NCBI RefSeq assembly: GCF_005870085.1
Contig: NZ_SZNM01000001.1
Location: 186,001 to 250,000 of the forward strand
Direction of reading: 5' to 3'
DNA from: Aquibacillus sediminis
GTDB lineage: Bacteria; Bacillota; Bacilli; Bacillales; Amphibacillaceae
Length of the DNA stretch: 64,000 nt
The notes under the pieces were generated by a model. The model did no database searches. It had not been told where the DNA came from and saw only the letters and a program-made list of their open reading frames with translations. Positions 29,630 to 42,588 of the stretch are shown in pieces (positions within the stretch are counted from its first letter, which is position 1; each line of letters opens with the position of its first letter). The position numbers and the translations under genes were made by a program.

Positions 29630-30514
29630 TTACTCGACGTTTTGAATTTGTTCCTTGACTCTCTCTATTTCACTCTTTAACAGGACAATTAACTCACTAA
29701 TTTGTACGTCATTTGATTTGGAGCCGATCGTATTTGTTTCGCGATGCATCTCTTGCAAGATAAAATCCAATTTTCTACCAACCGCGCCTTGTTGTTTGAT
29801 TGTTTCTAAAAATTGCTCAGCATGACTTTGCAAGCGAATAACCTCTTCCGTTATGTCACCTTTCTCTGCAAGTAAAGCAATATCTTGATAAAGCTTTGTT
29901 TCTTGGTTAGGTAGCTGCTCTTCTTGAAGATGCTCAGCTATACGTTTTTGAATTCTTTCTTGATACTCTATTATAACAATATTTCTTCGATTTCCCAACT
30001 TTTCCACTGTCTTCTGTATAAAATCCATTCGTTTCAGGAGATCTTCACCTAATTGTTCCCCCTCTACTTTTCGCATGGATATTACTTGCTGACACGCTTG
30101 ATCTAGTGCTTTATAAATGGTTTCATGTACATCTTCATCGACATATTCCTTTTCTTGAATAGAGAATAAACTATCCATTTGGGTCACAACCTCCATCGGT
30201 ATGTCCCCTTCAAGTTGATACCGTTCTTTTGTTTGCTTCAAACTATGTATGTATTGATCCATTAAATCCCAATCGACTATTAGATCGCGTTGTACACTAC
30301 CTTCTCCTTCGAGAGAAATAAATACCTCAATTCTGCCACGATGGAAATAAGATTTAATAGCTTTCTTAATCCTTTCTTCCATTACCATGAAAGAACGAGG
30401 CATTTTTAAGGAGATATCTAAAAATCGATGGTTTACACTGCGGATCTCAACCGCAACAGTCATGTTCTCTATAGACATCTCATTTCTTCCATACCCCGTC
30501 ATACTTAACACCAT
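29630..30514 (-). CDS. yloC: YicC family endoribonuclease-like protein YloC
   Basis: 294-residue member of the YicC/YloC family; Escherichia coli YicC is linked to RNA turnover. SMTGYGRNE at 4-12, EIRSVNHRFLDISLKMPR near 25-42 and the C-terminal GRKLDFILQEMHRETNTIGSKS are family hallmarks. It lies upstream of remA, as in Bacillus subtilis, and downstream of a tandem repeat array. Confidence 0.93.
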   Translation of the reverse strand: MVLSMTGYGRNEMSIENMTVAVEIRSVNHRFLDISLKMPRSFMVMEERIKKAIKSYFHRGRIEVFISLEGEGSVQRDLIVDWDLMDQYIHSLKQTKERYQLEGDIPMEVVTQMDSLFSIQEKEYVDEDVHETIYKALDQACQQVISMRKVEGEQLGEDLLKRMDFIQKTVEKLGNRRNIVIIEYQERIQKRIAEHLQEEQLPNQETKLYQDIALLAEKGDITEEVIRLQSHAEQFLETIKQQGAVGRKLDFILQEMHRETNTIGSKSNDVQISELIVLLKSEIERVKEQIQNVE

Positions 30515-30538
30515 AAAATCACATCCATTACATTTTTT

Positions 30539-30851
30539 AAAGAAAACTTGGCGACTGCCAAGCGTTAGCGAAGGCAGAGCCTTAGTTGCACTTATACTGA
30601 TTTCTTAAAAATTTTAACTACGTCGTGATTCATCCGCGCTAAAATTTTATCTTTTCTATCAGTGTAAAGAAAACTTGACGACTGACAAGCGTTAGCGAAG
30701 GCAGAGCCTTAGTTGCACTTATACTGATTTCCTAAAAATTTTAACTACGCCGCGCATCATCCGCGCTAAAATTTTATTTTTTCGATCAGTGTAAAGAAAA
30801 CTTGACGACTACCAAGCGTCAGCGAAGGCAGAGCTTTAGTTAAATTTATAC
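30539..30851. repeat. Tandem array, about 2.5 copies of a 127-bp unit
   Basis: Units start at 30539, 30666 and 30793 (third truncated near 30851). Each begins aaagaaaacttg and contains gcgaaggcagagc, an actgat ... atcagt inverted pair around an AT-rich core, and on the minus strand a small hairpin (CTTGGCAGTCGCCAAG in unit 1) followed by TTTTCTTT. The array fills much of the 474-bp gap between the P-type ATPase and yloC. The only open frames in it are short and unsupported. Confidence 0.9.
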
Positions 30852-30946
30852 TATCATCCACAAAGGCGTAGGATTTCGATAGTAAAAGCAAGTCATCTTC
30901 CATCATAACAAAAAATAACTTGGATGCATATGTGATACAAATTGAA

Positions 30947-30976
30947 GAGGCTGTCCCATAAGCAAGAGACAGCCTC
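30947..30976 (-). terminator. Terminator-like hairpin after the P-type ATPase gene
   Basis: gaggctgtc / gacagcctc 9-bp stem with a 12-base loop, 12 bp after the ATPase stop. The following tract TTCAATTTG is only moderately T-rich. Confidence 0.65.
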
Positions 30977-30988
30977 CTTATACCACTA

Positions 30989-33637
30989 TTATTTTTTTGT
31001 GAATCCAAATAAAACAGTTGGTATTGCACTAAGGGATAAGATTAACATCCAATCGTGTAATCCTAAATGCATTGTATGGAAAATTGGTTGCAGTGGCTCG
31101 AAATAAATAACTACTAATAAAAGTAATATAGAAGATATGACGGCCCCTACTAAATATAAATTTTCAAATGGGTTACGAACAAATACAGACTTTTCACTTC
31201 TACAATCAAACACATGAATGAGTTGTGCCATTACTAAAGTAGTAAAAGCAACGGTTTGTGCGTAACGTAAATGATCAGGGTTACCTTGATAGGCGGTCAT
31301 GAATGCAATCAGTGTCACAATTCCAATCATAAACCCTCTTGTAATAATTTTAAAACCTAACCCTCTAGCAAAAACACCCTCTTTAGGGTTTCTTGGTTTC
31401 CGTTTCATGACATCGCCTTCGGATTGATCTAATCCAAGCGCCATCGCTGGTAAACCATCCGTCACAAGGTTCACCCATAAAATTTGAACTGGAACTAAAG
31501 GCAACGGCAATGCCAACAACATCGCAAACAACATAACTAATATTTCCCCAACATTTGAAGCAAGTAGGTAACGAATAAACTTTCTTATATTTTCATAAAT
31601 ATTTCTTCCTTCTTTAATAGCAGATTTAATGGTAGCAAAGTTATCATCTAGTAATATAAGAGAAGAGGATTCCTTGGCAACATCTGTCCCACTATACCCC
31701 ATACTAATACCGATATCGCTCGCTTTAATGGCTGGCGCGTCATTAACACCATCACCTGTCATCGCCACAATATGTCCTTTTTGTTGGAAGGCTTTGACAA
31801 TTTTCAATTTATGTTCCGGGGATACCCTAGCAAATACATAAACCTCTTCTATAATTTCACTTAATTGTTCTTCTGTCATATTACTTAGTTGGTGGCCTTC
31901 TATTACTTTTCCGTATTCAGGGATTATTTGTAGTTGCTTTGCAATCGCATGAGCAGTCTTTGCATGATCCCCAGTAATCATAACCGTTTTAATCCCTGCT
32001 TGCCTACATTCTTCTATCGCTGCTTTTACCTCTTTACGTGGTGGATCAATTAGTCCATTAATACCAACAAAAGTCAAATCTTTCTCCAGTAATAAATCGT
32101 CATAAGGTTGATCAGGAGAAATTGATTTCACACATACTGCAATCGTCCGTAATGCGTGCTCAGCCATCTGGTCAATCACATAATTAATGTTATTTTGATC
32201 TTTTGCTCGCAGTGGTCGTCTTGCACCATCCTCTTGAATATAAGTTGTGCGTGGTAACAACACATCTGGTGCACCTTTGGTAACAACAAAACGGTGTCCA
32301 TTTTCATTTTCTACCACTACCGTCATTCTTTTACGATCTGAGTCAAATGGTATTTCATGTACGATTTTAAATTGTTCTGTTTCTTTTTGATCAATTTTGG
32401 CTTTTCGTGCTGCTACAAGCAGCGCACCTTCTGTTGGGTCACCATCAACGACCCAATTCCCTTTCTTTTTTTCTAAACTAGCATGATTACATATCGCACC
32501 ATATAACAACATCTCATCTAAATTTGAATCCTTCATTTTTGTTCCATTTTTATAAAAGGCCCCTTTTATGTCATACCCCTCACCAGATACGTCAATTAAT
32601 TGATGATTGACATAAATTTGTTTGACTGTCATTTGATTTTCTGTCATTGTTCCCGTTTTATCTGAACAAATTACCGAAGCACTACCTAAGGTTTCCACTG
32701 CGGACAGTTTCCGTACAATTGCTTTTTTCTTAATCATCCGTTGAACCCCTAACGATAAAGCAACGGTAACAATTGCTGGAAGACCTTCAGGAATGGCCGC
32801 GACAGCAAGGGATACACCCGCTAAAAACATATCATATGTTGGATGTCCTTGATACACTCCGACAACAACAACGAATGCCGTCAAAAGAAGTGCTACAACA
32901 ATTAAAATTTTCCCTAATTCCGCTAATTTACGTTCTAATGGAGTGACTACTTTTTCCGTATTAACAAGTAAGTCAGCGATTTGTCCCATCGCAGTATTCA
33001 TGCCTGTCCCAACGACAATCCCTATTCCGCTGCCTCTTGTAGCTAACGTTCCCATAAAAGCCATGTTTTTCTGATCAGATGGCTCTAAATCTTCTTGTTG
33101 AATTACGGAGGCGTGTTTTGCAATCGGCAGAGATTCACCAGTAAGCGCGGATTCTTCCATCTCTAAGCTATTCGATTGAATTAAGCGGATATCTGCTGCA
33201 GCACGGTCACCACTATTCACCCTCACCATATCACCGATTACAACTTCACTTGATGGAACTTTTATCCACTTTCCATCACGACATACAGTAGCCATTGGAG
33301 CAGATAATTCTTTCAATTTCGCTAATGATCTTTCTGCTTTTTGTTCCTGAAAAAAACCTATACATCCATTAATAAGAACAATGACCATAATGGCGATTGC
33401 ATCAATATACTCCCCTAATAACCCAGAGACTAAAGTAGCAACTAGCAATACTAATACCATAAAGTCTTGAAATTGTTTTAAGAATACAAGCCATAATGGT
33501 GTCTGCTTACCATCTTGTAATACATTTGCACCGAATTTCTTGTAACGATTATCTGCTTCTTTTGAGGTAAGACCGTAATCCGTATCCACCCCCAATTTTT
33601 TTCTTAATGAGTCCGTATCATATTGGTACCATTTCAC
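30989..33637 (-). CDS. yloB: Calcium-transporting P-type ATPase (YloB)
   Basis: P2A-type membrane pump, 882 residues. LTGES dephosphorylation loop near 177, AAIPEGLPA in the fourth membrane helix (calcium-type signature), the phosphorylation site CSDKTGTMTEN near 326, KGAPDVLL and MTGDGVNDAPA near 620. About ten membrane helices; N- and C-terminal cation-ATPase domains complete. The longer frame starts at an ATG inside the ribosome site; GGAGG is spaced correctly for the GTG at 33635-33637, giving MKWYQYDTDSLRKK. In Bacillus subtilis the homologue is a spore Ca ATPase. Confidence 0.95.
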   Translation of the reverse strand: MKWYQYDTDSLRKKLGVDTDYGLTSKEADNRYKKFGANVLQDGKQTPLWLVFLKQFQDFMVLVLLVATLVSGLLGEYIDAIAIMVIVLINGCIGFFQEQKAERSLAKLKELSAPMATVCRDGKWIKVPSSEVVIGDMVRVNSGDRAAADIRLIQSNSLEMEESALTGESLPIAKHASVIQQEDLEPSDQKNMAFMGTLATRGSGIGIVVGTGMNTAMGQIADLLVNTEKVVTPLERKLAELGKILIVVALLLTAFVVVVGVYQGHPTYDMFLAGVSLAVAAIPEGLPAIVTVALSLGVQRMIKKKAIVRKLSAVETLGSASVICSDKTGTMTENQMTVKQIYVNHQLIDVSGEGYDIKGAFYKNGTKMKDSNLDEMLLYGAICNHASLEKKKGNWVVDGDPTEGALLVAARKAKIDQKETEQFKIVHEIPFDSDRKRMTVVVENENGHRFVVTKGAPDVLLPRTTYIQEDGARRPLRAKDQNNINYVIDQMAEHALRTIAVCVKSISPDQPYDDLLLEKDLTFVGINGLIDPPRKEVKAAIEECRQAGIKTVMITGDHAKTAHAIAKQLQIIPEYGKVIEGHQLSNMTEEQLSEIIEEVYVFARVSPEHKLKIVKAFQQKGHIVAMTGDGVNDAPAIKASDIGISMGYSGTDVAKESSSLILLDDNFATIKSAIKEGRNIYENIRKFIRYLLASNVGEILVMLFAMLLALPLPLVPVQILWVNLVTDGLPAMALGLDQSEGDVMKRKPRNPKEGVFARGLGFKIITRGFMIGIVTLIAFMTAYQGNPDHLRYAQTVAFTTLVMAQLIHVFDCRSEKSVFVRNPFENLYLVGAVISSILLLLVVIYFEPLQPIFHTMHLGLHDWMLILSLSAIPTVLFGFTKK

Positions 33638-33678
33638 ATAACATTCCTCCATGTACGTATCTGTCTGTTGTATATGTA

Positions 33679-33707
33679 TTCAGACTCGTCCAAAAAAATG
33701 CTATAAT
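33679..33707 (+). promoter_or_regulatory. Candidate extended -10 promoter for rqcH
   Basis: TTCAGA (33679-33684) and TATAAT (33702-33707) with 17-bp spacing; the -10 is preceded by TGC, an extended -10. It would give a leader of roughly 330 nt before rqcH. Confidence 0.5.
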
Positions 33708-33713
33708 TAGGTG

Positions 33714-34043
33714 TACATGTTTGGGCTAGTATCATTTCTTAATCGAGTATTTTGCTACGAGGCCCGTTCTGTTTAACTTTAAGGCGTTCTAACATGGTTG
33801 TTTTGATTGCAGCGTATTTGATATATTAAAATTTCTGCACAAATTCCACTTCTACTTTGGTATAGGATTAGATCAAATAAGAGGAAGCTTTGCCAATCAA
33901 TAAGGATACTTATCCTCTAGGTTAGGATACATAGATCTCCTTTCAAAAGAAGAAGGAAGATCGAAACAAAATTATGTGCACATATATCATTATTTCGGAA
34001 AAAAATCATGGAGAATACTGCCCACTTACAAGAGGTGATTAAT
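33714..34043 (+). other. Long untranslated leader of rqcH
   Basis: About 330 bases between the candidate promoter and the rqcH start contain no open frame of note. Possible structure: ggatacttatcc (33902-33913) with a repeat of taggatac at 33925-33932, and a gggctag / ctacgaggccc pairing near 33722-33766. No riboswitch class is recognised. Confidence 0.4.
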
Positions 34044-35765
34044 ATGGCTTTTGACGGCATTGTCACAAGAGCAATAACGAATGAACTAAGTCAGGAATTA
34101 ACAACAGGAAGAGTAATGAAAATCTACCAACCAACAGAAACAGAATTGCTTTTGACAGTTCGAAGTTTCGGGAAAAATAAAACATTGTTACTATCTGCTC
34201 ATTCGAGCTACTCTCGTTTTCATTTAACGGAAGACACTTACCATAATCCAAAAGAGCCCCCAATGTTTTGTATGCTTCTCAGAAAGCATCTAATTGGCGG
34301 GTTCATTGAATCAATTGAACAATACGAAAATGAACGTATTGTCTACTTCCATGTGAAAAGTAAAAATGAAATTGGTGATGAAACAAGCAAAACGTTAATA
34401 ATTGAAGTAATGGGGAAACATAGCAACATATTATTAATTGATAAAGACAAAGGACATATTTTGGATAGCATCAAACATGTCCCACCTGCCCAAAATCGGT
34501 TTAGAACGATCTTGCCAGGTCAGGAATATATCTTACCGCCAGATCAAGGCAAAATAAATCCACTTACAATAGACAGTGCTACTTTTATCAAAAAGTTGGA
34601 TTTCAATGCCGGTCAATTAGATAAACAGATTGTCAGCAACTTCATGGGTTTTTCCCCTTTAATTGCAAAGGAAATTGTACAACAGGCACACCTGGGATCT
34701 GTTGACCGTTATCGAACGGTATTTACAGATATTCAACATACTATTTTAAATCATCACTATGAACCAGCAATTTTCAAAACAAATAAAGAAGATTTTTATG
34801 TCTTACCGTTAACATCCATGAATTCTGAAATAAAGAGTTTTTCTACTATTAGCGGTATGCTTGACACATTTTATTCAGGCAAAGCAGAACGTGATCGAGT
34901 GAAACAACAAGCTGGAGATTTATCACGTTTTCTAAAAAACGAACGAGATAAAAACACACGTAAAATCAAGAAACATAAACAAACATTAAAAAAGGCGGAT
35001 AAGGCTGAAAAATATCAGCATTTTGGTGAACTACTTACAGCTAATATGCATGCTATAAAACATGGGGACAAGTCAGCAACAGTACTTGACTATTATGATC
35101 CAGAACAAAAAGAAATTGAGATTGAGTTAAACCCGAACAAGACCCCAAGTGAAAATGCTCAAAGCTATTTTAAAACCTATCAGAAATTGAAGAAGTCAAA
35201 ACAAATTGTTGTGGAAGAAATTGACAAAGCAGAACAAGAAATTCGCTATTTAGATGATTTAATACAACAAATCGAGGGTGCTCGTGAACAGGATATTGAA
35301 GAAATTCGCGAGGAGTTACGTGAGCAAGGGTATCTCAAATCGAAAGGGACGAATAAGAAAAAGCGTAAAAAACCAATGAAACCAGAACCTGAGCAATTTT
35401 TCGCTAGTGACGGCACCTTAATTCTAGTAGGAAAAAATAATAAACAAAATGAATACGTAACAAATCGAGTAGCGGCGAGAGACGATATTTGGTTACACAC
35501 AAAAGATATTCCTGGTTCACACGTTGTCATACGTGATAAAAATCCAAGTGAAGAGACACTAATGGAAGCAGCTCAATTAGCAGCATATTTTAGTAAATCT
35601 AAAAATTCTTCATCTGTTCCAGTTGACTACACTTTAATCCGTCACGTCAAAAAACCAAATGGTGCCAAACCTGGTTTTGTAACATATGACAACCAAAAAA
35701 CATTATTTGTTACTCCCGAAGCTGACGATGTACAGAAATTAAAACAACGACCTACATCTCAATAA
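34044..35765 (+). CDS. rqcH: Ribosome-associated quality control protein RqcH (NFACT family)
   Basis: Binds stalled 50S-peptidyl-tRNA complexes and recruits alanyl-tRNA for C-terminal tailing; once annotated as fibronectin-binding protein. 573 residues: NFACT-N domain (MAFDGIVTRAITNEL start), helix-hairpin-helix, long charged coiled coil (about 290-430), and NFACT-R domain with ARDDIWLHTKDIPGSHVVIR near 480-500. AGAGGTGAT precedes the ATG at 34044; an ATG 12 codons upstream lacks a ribosome site. Plus strand, divergent from the ATPase as in Bacillus subtilis yloA-yloB. Confidence 0.95.
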   Translation: MAFDGIVTRAITNELSQELTTGRVMKIYQPTETELLLTVRSFGKNKTLLLSAHSSYSRFHLTEDTYHNPKEPPMFCMLLRKHLIGGFIESIEQYENERIVYFHVKSKNEIGDETSKTLIIEVMGKHSNILLIDKDKGHILDSIKHVPPAQNRFRTILPGQEYILPPDQGKINPLTIDSATFIKKLDFNAGQLDKQIVSNFMGFSPLIAKEIVQQAHLGSVDRYRTVFTDIQHTILNHHYEPAIFKTNKEDFYVLPLTSMNSEIKSFSTISGMLDTFYSGKAERDRVKQQAGDLSRFLKNERDKNTRKIKKHKQTLKKADKAEKYQHFGELLTANMHAIKHGDKSATVLDYYDPEQKEIEIELNPNKTPSENAQSYFKTYQKLKKSKQIVVEEIDKAEQEIRYLDDLIQQIEGAREQDIEEIREELREQGYLKSKGTNKKKRKKPMKPEPEQFFASDGTLILVGKNNKQNEYVTNRVAARDDIWLHTKDIPGSHVVIRDKNPSEETLMEAAQLAAYFSKSKNSSSVPVDYTLIRHVKKPNGAKPGFVTYDNQKTLFVTPEADDVQKLKQRPTSQ

Positions 35766-35778
35766 TTAAATGAAACAA

Positions 35779-35823
35779 AAAGGAACACGAGCAATCAAAC
35801 AAAGCTCGTGTTCCTTTCAATTT
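35779..35823 (+). terminator. Terminator of rqcH
   Basis: 14-bp stem aaaggaacacgagc / gctcgtgttccttt with a T-rich tail, 14 bp after the stop codon. Confidence 0.92.
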
Positions 35824-35880
35824 AAAACCGTTTTGTAACACTATTACTTTCGTAAACATCACTTCTTTAATGCGCACAAT

Positions 35881-36292
35881 CTATATAATACGCAATAAAT
35901 TTACTTAATCTTACTATAATTGAAAAGAGTGCTATGAGGTCGCTGCGGCTCGTGCTGTTCCCATAGGACAAGGAAGGCTTCGGTAGCGATACATCGCACG
36001 AAGAAAATTGGTTTGTATTTTCGAAGAGTCTCCGTATTTTGCCTTCGCTGAGATAAGTTCTTTGATTAGTAGTAAATGGAATACTATATAAATTAAAAAT
36101 AGCGAGTTCTGTAATGTTGTGTTAACGTGCCTTTAACAATAAAAATGTATATTTATATTTATGATCTTTATTAAGCAATGCTCTATAAACTTCAGATCAC
36201 CGGAATAAGCGTAGTGTATTTCCGTAGCGCCGTTTAGCACTAACCTTATTAGAATGGACAGAAGTCATATGCAGTTATGTCATATTATATAG
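35881..36292. repeat. Modular inverted-repeat element, copy E (degenerate)
   Basis: In the 619-bp convergent gap between rqcH and pyrE. Degenerate ends ctatataatacgcaata (35881) and gttatgtcatattatatag (36274-36292) face each other. Left part resembles one arm of the first module (ctcgtgctgttcccatagga ... gtctccgtattttgccttcg); right part matches a truncated second module shared with copy B (gcaatgctctataaacttca). The rest of the gap, 36293-36384, shows nothing recognisable, including no clear pyrE terminator. Confidence 0.7.
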
Positions 36293-36384
36293 ATACTATG
36301 CAGGTAATCTTCAATAAATAGCATGTCAATGAATTTGAATATAAAAGTAAACTAATGCGTGATTAACTTATGCTTAGCTGGAAA

Positions 36385-36997
36385 TTATGTTAATTGCTTA
36401 AACAAACCGTCTCGCCAAGTAAGCAATTGTTGCTGTTCCTCGGTCGTTAGTTTTTCTGCTATAACTAATTCGTCTAACAACACATCAAAGTTTGTTAGGC
36501 TTTGCATTGACAAACCCTCTCTATTAAAGGCTTCGCTAGCTTGTGTTAACCCATAACTAAAAATCGCTAAAACACCAAGAATGTTCGCACCTTCCTGTTG
36601 TAATGCTAGTGCCGCGTTTAAAGAAGATCCACCAGTTGATATTAAGTCTTCTATCACTACAACATTTTGCCCTGGTACAATCTCACCTTCAATTTGATTG
36701 CCTTTTCCATGTTCCTTTGGTTTTGATCGCACATAAACCATCGGTAAACCTGTTTTCTCTGCTATCCACGCAGCATGTGGTATACCGGCAGTGGCACATC
36801 CTGCAATTACATCTGGCTTTTCATCTAATCGATTGATTAACTCGATAAATGCTTCTGCAATTTTTTCTCGAATTTTTGGATAAGACATTGTCAATCGATT
36901 ATCACAATAAATAGGTGACTGAATGCCTGATGTCCATGTAAAAGGAGCATTAGAATCAATTTGGACTGCTTCAATCGCATATAAATCATTTGCAATT

Positions 36998-37014
<17 letters not shown>
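36385..37014 (-). CDS. pyrE: Orotate phosphoribosyltransferase
   Basis: Joins orotate and PRPP to make OMP, fifth step of UMP synthesis, 209 residues. PRPP-binding VVIEDLISTGGSSLNA near 118-133 and VRSKPKEHGKGNQIEG near 92-107. The frame opens 12 codons upstream, but AAGGAG stands before ATG 37014. Last gene of the pyr operon; overlaps pyrF by 17 bp. Confidence 0.97.
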
Positions 37015-39387
<2,373 letters not shown>

Positions 39388-39388
<1 letters not shown>

Positions 39389-42300
39389 TACAAAACAACA
39401 GCCTTTCTTTCTACAACTGGTCTTGCAGTAAATGTTGTCGAATCGATTACATTTAAAATCGCCTCAGCCGTATCTAGACTTGTTAAACAAGCAAGGCCAT
39501 GTTCCACCGCTTCTCTTCTAATTCTAAATCCATCGGAGCGTGGTTGCCTTCCAGAGGTCAGTGTATTAACAACAAATTGAACCTCTCCCTGTTCTATAAT
39601 AGACAGTACATTTTTCCCCTCAGCATCAACCTTCCCTACGGCTGTAACAGGCAAATCATGTTGATTCACAAAAGCTGCTGTTCCTTCTGTTGCATATAAT
39701 TGAAAACCTAATTGATAAAATCTTTTGGCAATATCTAGCATTTCTTGTTTATCTTTATCTGCAACTGTCAATAAAACAGCACCTTCCATTGGAATTTTCA
39801 CCCCTGATGCGATCAAGCCTTTATATAATGCTTTTTCTAATGTTTTATCACGCCCAATTGCTTCACCAGTTGATTTCATTTCAGGTCCTAACATTGTGTC
39901 CACACTACGCAATTTCTCAAATGAGAATACTGGTACTTTTACAGAAACGTGATCAGGTTCTGCTAATACGCCATTTTTATATCCCATTTCTGCTAGAGAC
40001 TGTCCTAGAATGCAATTTGTTGCAATCTTTGCCATTGTCACTCCAGTAATTTTACTTAAAAATGGAATTGTTCTACTTGCTCTAGGATTTACTTCTAAGA
40101 CATAGACTTGATTATGATGGATGACAAACTGAATATTAAGTAGCCCTTTGACTTGTAACTTTGATGCAATTTTTAATGTCATGTCCACACATTGTTGTTT
40201 CATCGTTTCACTAATTCGTTGGGTTGGGTAGACAGCGATCGAATCACCTGAATGTACCCCTGCACGTTCAATATGTTCCATAATGCCAGGGATGATGGTT
40301 GTTTCACCATCACTTATTGCGTCAACTTCTACTTCAATACCTGTTAAATATTTATCAATTAATACTGGGTGCTTATGTTTCGTGTTATTTGTCTTGACTA
40401 AATAACTGTCTAACTCTTCATCATTATAGACGATTTCCATTTGACTACCACCAATGACATAAGAAGGACGCACTAATACTGGATAACCAATGTCATTCGC
40501 AGCATCAATCGCTTGGTCCAACCTTCGAACACTTTTTCCTTGTGGTTGTAAAATATTTAATTCACCTAAAAGCTGTTCAAATTTATCACGATCCTCCGCT
40601 TGATCGATTGCTTCAAGTGAGGTTCCTAAAATTGTAACACCTCTTCGTTGGAGACCTTCTGCTAGATTGATAGCTGTTTGACCACCAAATTGAACGATCA
40701 CGCCAATTGGTTTTTCTAATTCTATAACGTGCATCACATCTTCCAATGTTAGCGGTTCGAAGTATAATTTATCGGAAACACTAAAATCAGTTGAAACTGT
40801 TTCAGGATTATTATTCATAATGATCGCTTCATAACCTGCTTCTTTTAATGCAAGTACGGAATGAACGGTTGCATAATCGAATTCAATTCCTTGACCAATC
40901 CGGATAGGTCCAGACCCTAGAACAAGAACTTTTGACCGACTTGTTACAATCGATTCATTTTCTTCTTCATACGTACTATAGAAATAAGGTGTTTCCGACT
41001 CAAATTCAGCCGCACATGTATCGACCATTTTGTATACAGGTTGGACTTTTTGTGCTTGACGTAATGCATAAACGTCGTCCACTGGCATATTCCATATTCT
41101 TGCTATTTGTGTATCTGAAAAACCCATTTCTTTTGCTAGTTTTAACAATTCTATCGATTGATTATGTTCGGAAAGCTTTTGCTCCAAGTCTATTATTTTC
41201 TCTAATTTCCTTAAAAAATAACGATCAATCTTGGTCAACTCGTGCAAGTCCTCCACTGTAAACCTGCGTCGTAATGCTTCAGCAAGAATATAAATCCGTT
41301 CATCATCTGGTGTGACTAGTCTGTGTTTTAACTGTTCTTGAGAAAGGTCTGTTAAATTCGGTATCCATAAATCTTCAGAACTAATATCAACGGAGCGTAC
41401 CCCTTTAAGAAGAGACTCTTCAAACGTACGACCGATCGCCATGACCTCACCAGTTGCTTTCATTTGTGTACCAAGTGTTCGGTTACCCGTTGTAAATTTA
41501 TCAAAAGGAAAACGAGGTAGTTTGGTTACAACATAGTCTAGTGCAGGCTCATAACAAGCATAAGTTGTTCCCGTGATTGGATTAATAATTTCATCCAATG
41601 TTAAACCAACCGATATTTTAGCTGCTATCTTAGCAATTGGATATCCAGTAGCTTTCGAAGCAAGAGCTGATGATCTGCTTACCCTCGGATTCACTTCAAT
41701 AATGTAATAATTAAAACTATTTGGATCTAACGCTAACTGAACATTACACCCACCCTCAATTTTTAATGCTCGAATAATTTTTAGGGATGCATTTCTTAGC
41801 ATTTGATACTCTCGGTCACTTAAGGTTTGTGATGGAGCTGTAACAATAGAATCCCCTGTATGTATCCCAACCGGATCGATGTTCTCCATGTTACAAACAA
41901 CAATTGCTTGATCATGTTGGTCTCGCATCACTTCATATTCAATTTCCTTGAAACCAGCAATATTTTTCTCTATTAAACATTGATTCACTGGCGATAAGGA
42001 TAGACCATTACGGGTAATCTCTTTTAATTCTGCTTCGTTGTAACACATTCCCCCACCGGTTCCACCAAGTGTATAGGCAGGCCTTACAATTAGTGGATAA
42101 CCAATTTGTTCAGCAAACCTTAAAGCTTGATCCGTAGTGGTAACGATCGTACTTTCCGGTACTGGTTCATCCAATTCATTCATTAATGTTCGAAATTTTT
42201 CACGATCTTCTGCCCGCTGAATAGCATCTAAGGAGGTGCCTAATAATTCTGTGTTACATTCTTCTAAAATACCTGTCGCCTCAATTTCCACCGCAAGATT

Positions 42301-42588
42301 AAGACCTGTTTGCCCCCCTAGTGTTGGTAAAATTGCATCAGGGCGTTCTTTTCGAATAATCTTACATAAGAAATCCACGGTTAACGGTTCCATATAAACC
42401 GTGTCTGCGATTGTATGATCCGTCATAATCGTGGCTGGATTCGAGTTTGCTAAGATGACCGTATATCCCTCTTCTTTTAATGATTGGCAAGCTTGGGTTC
42501 CCGAGTAATCAAACTCTGCTGCCTGTCCAATCACGATTGGACCTGATCCAATAACAAGTATTTTATTTATATCTGTACGCTTAGGCAT
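39388..42588 (-). CDS. pyrAB: Carbamoyl-phosphate synthase large chain (pyrimidine-specific)
   Basis: Synthesises carbamoyl phosphate from bicarbonate, ATP and glutamine-derived ammonia, 1066 residues. Two duplicated ATP-grasp halves, each opening with a GSGPIxIGQ motif (near 14 and 560), then [13 protein letters not shown] and [10 protein letters not shown], and a C-terminal MGS-like allosteric domain (from about 930). Start overlaps pyrAA by 22 bp. Confidence 0.98.

Noticed and set aside
30766-31029. 87-codon minus-strand frame between the P-type ATPase and yloC
   Set aside because: Overlaps the ATPase 3' end, its terminator and the third tandem unit; no ribosome site or family resemblance.
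33714-34043. rqcH leader as a magnesium (M-box) riboswitch
   Set aside because: A ttaggtg sequence at the start recalls the M-box, but the rest of the conserved core and a terminator are absent.
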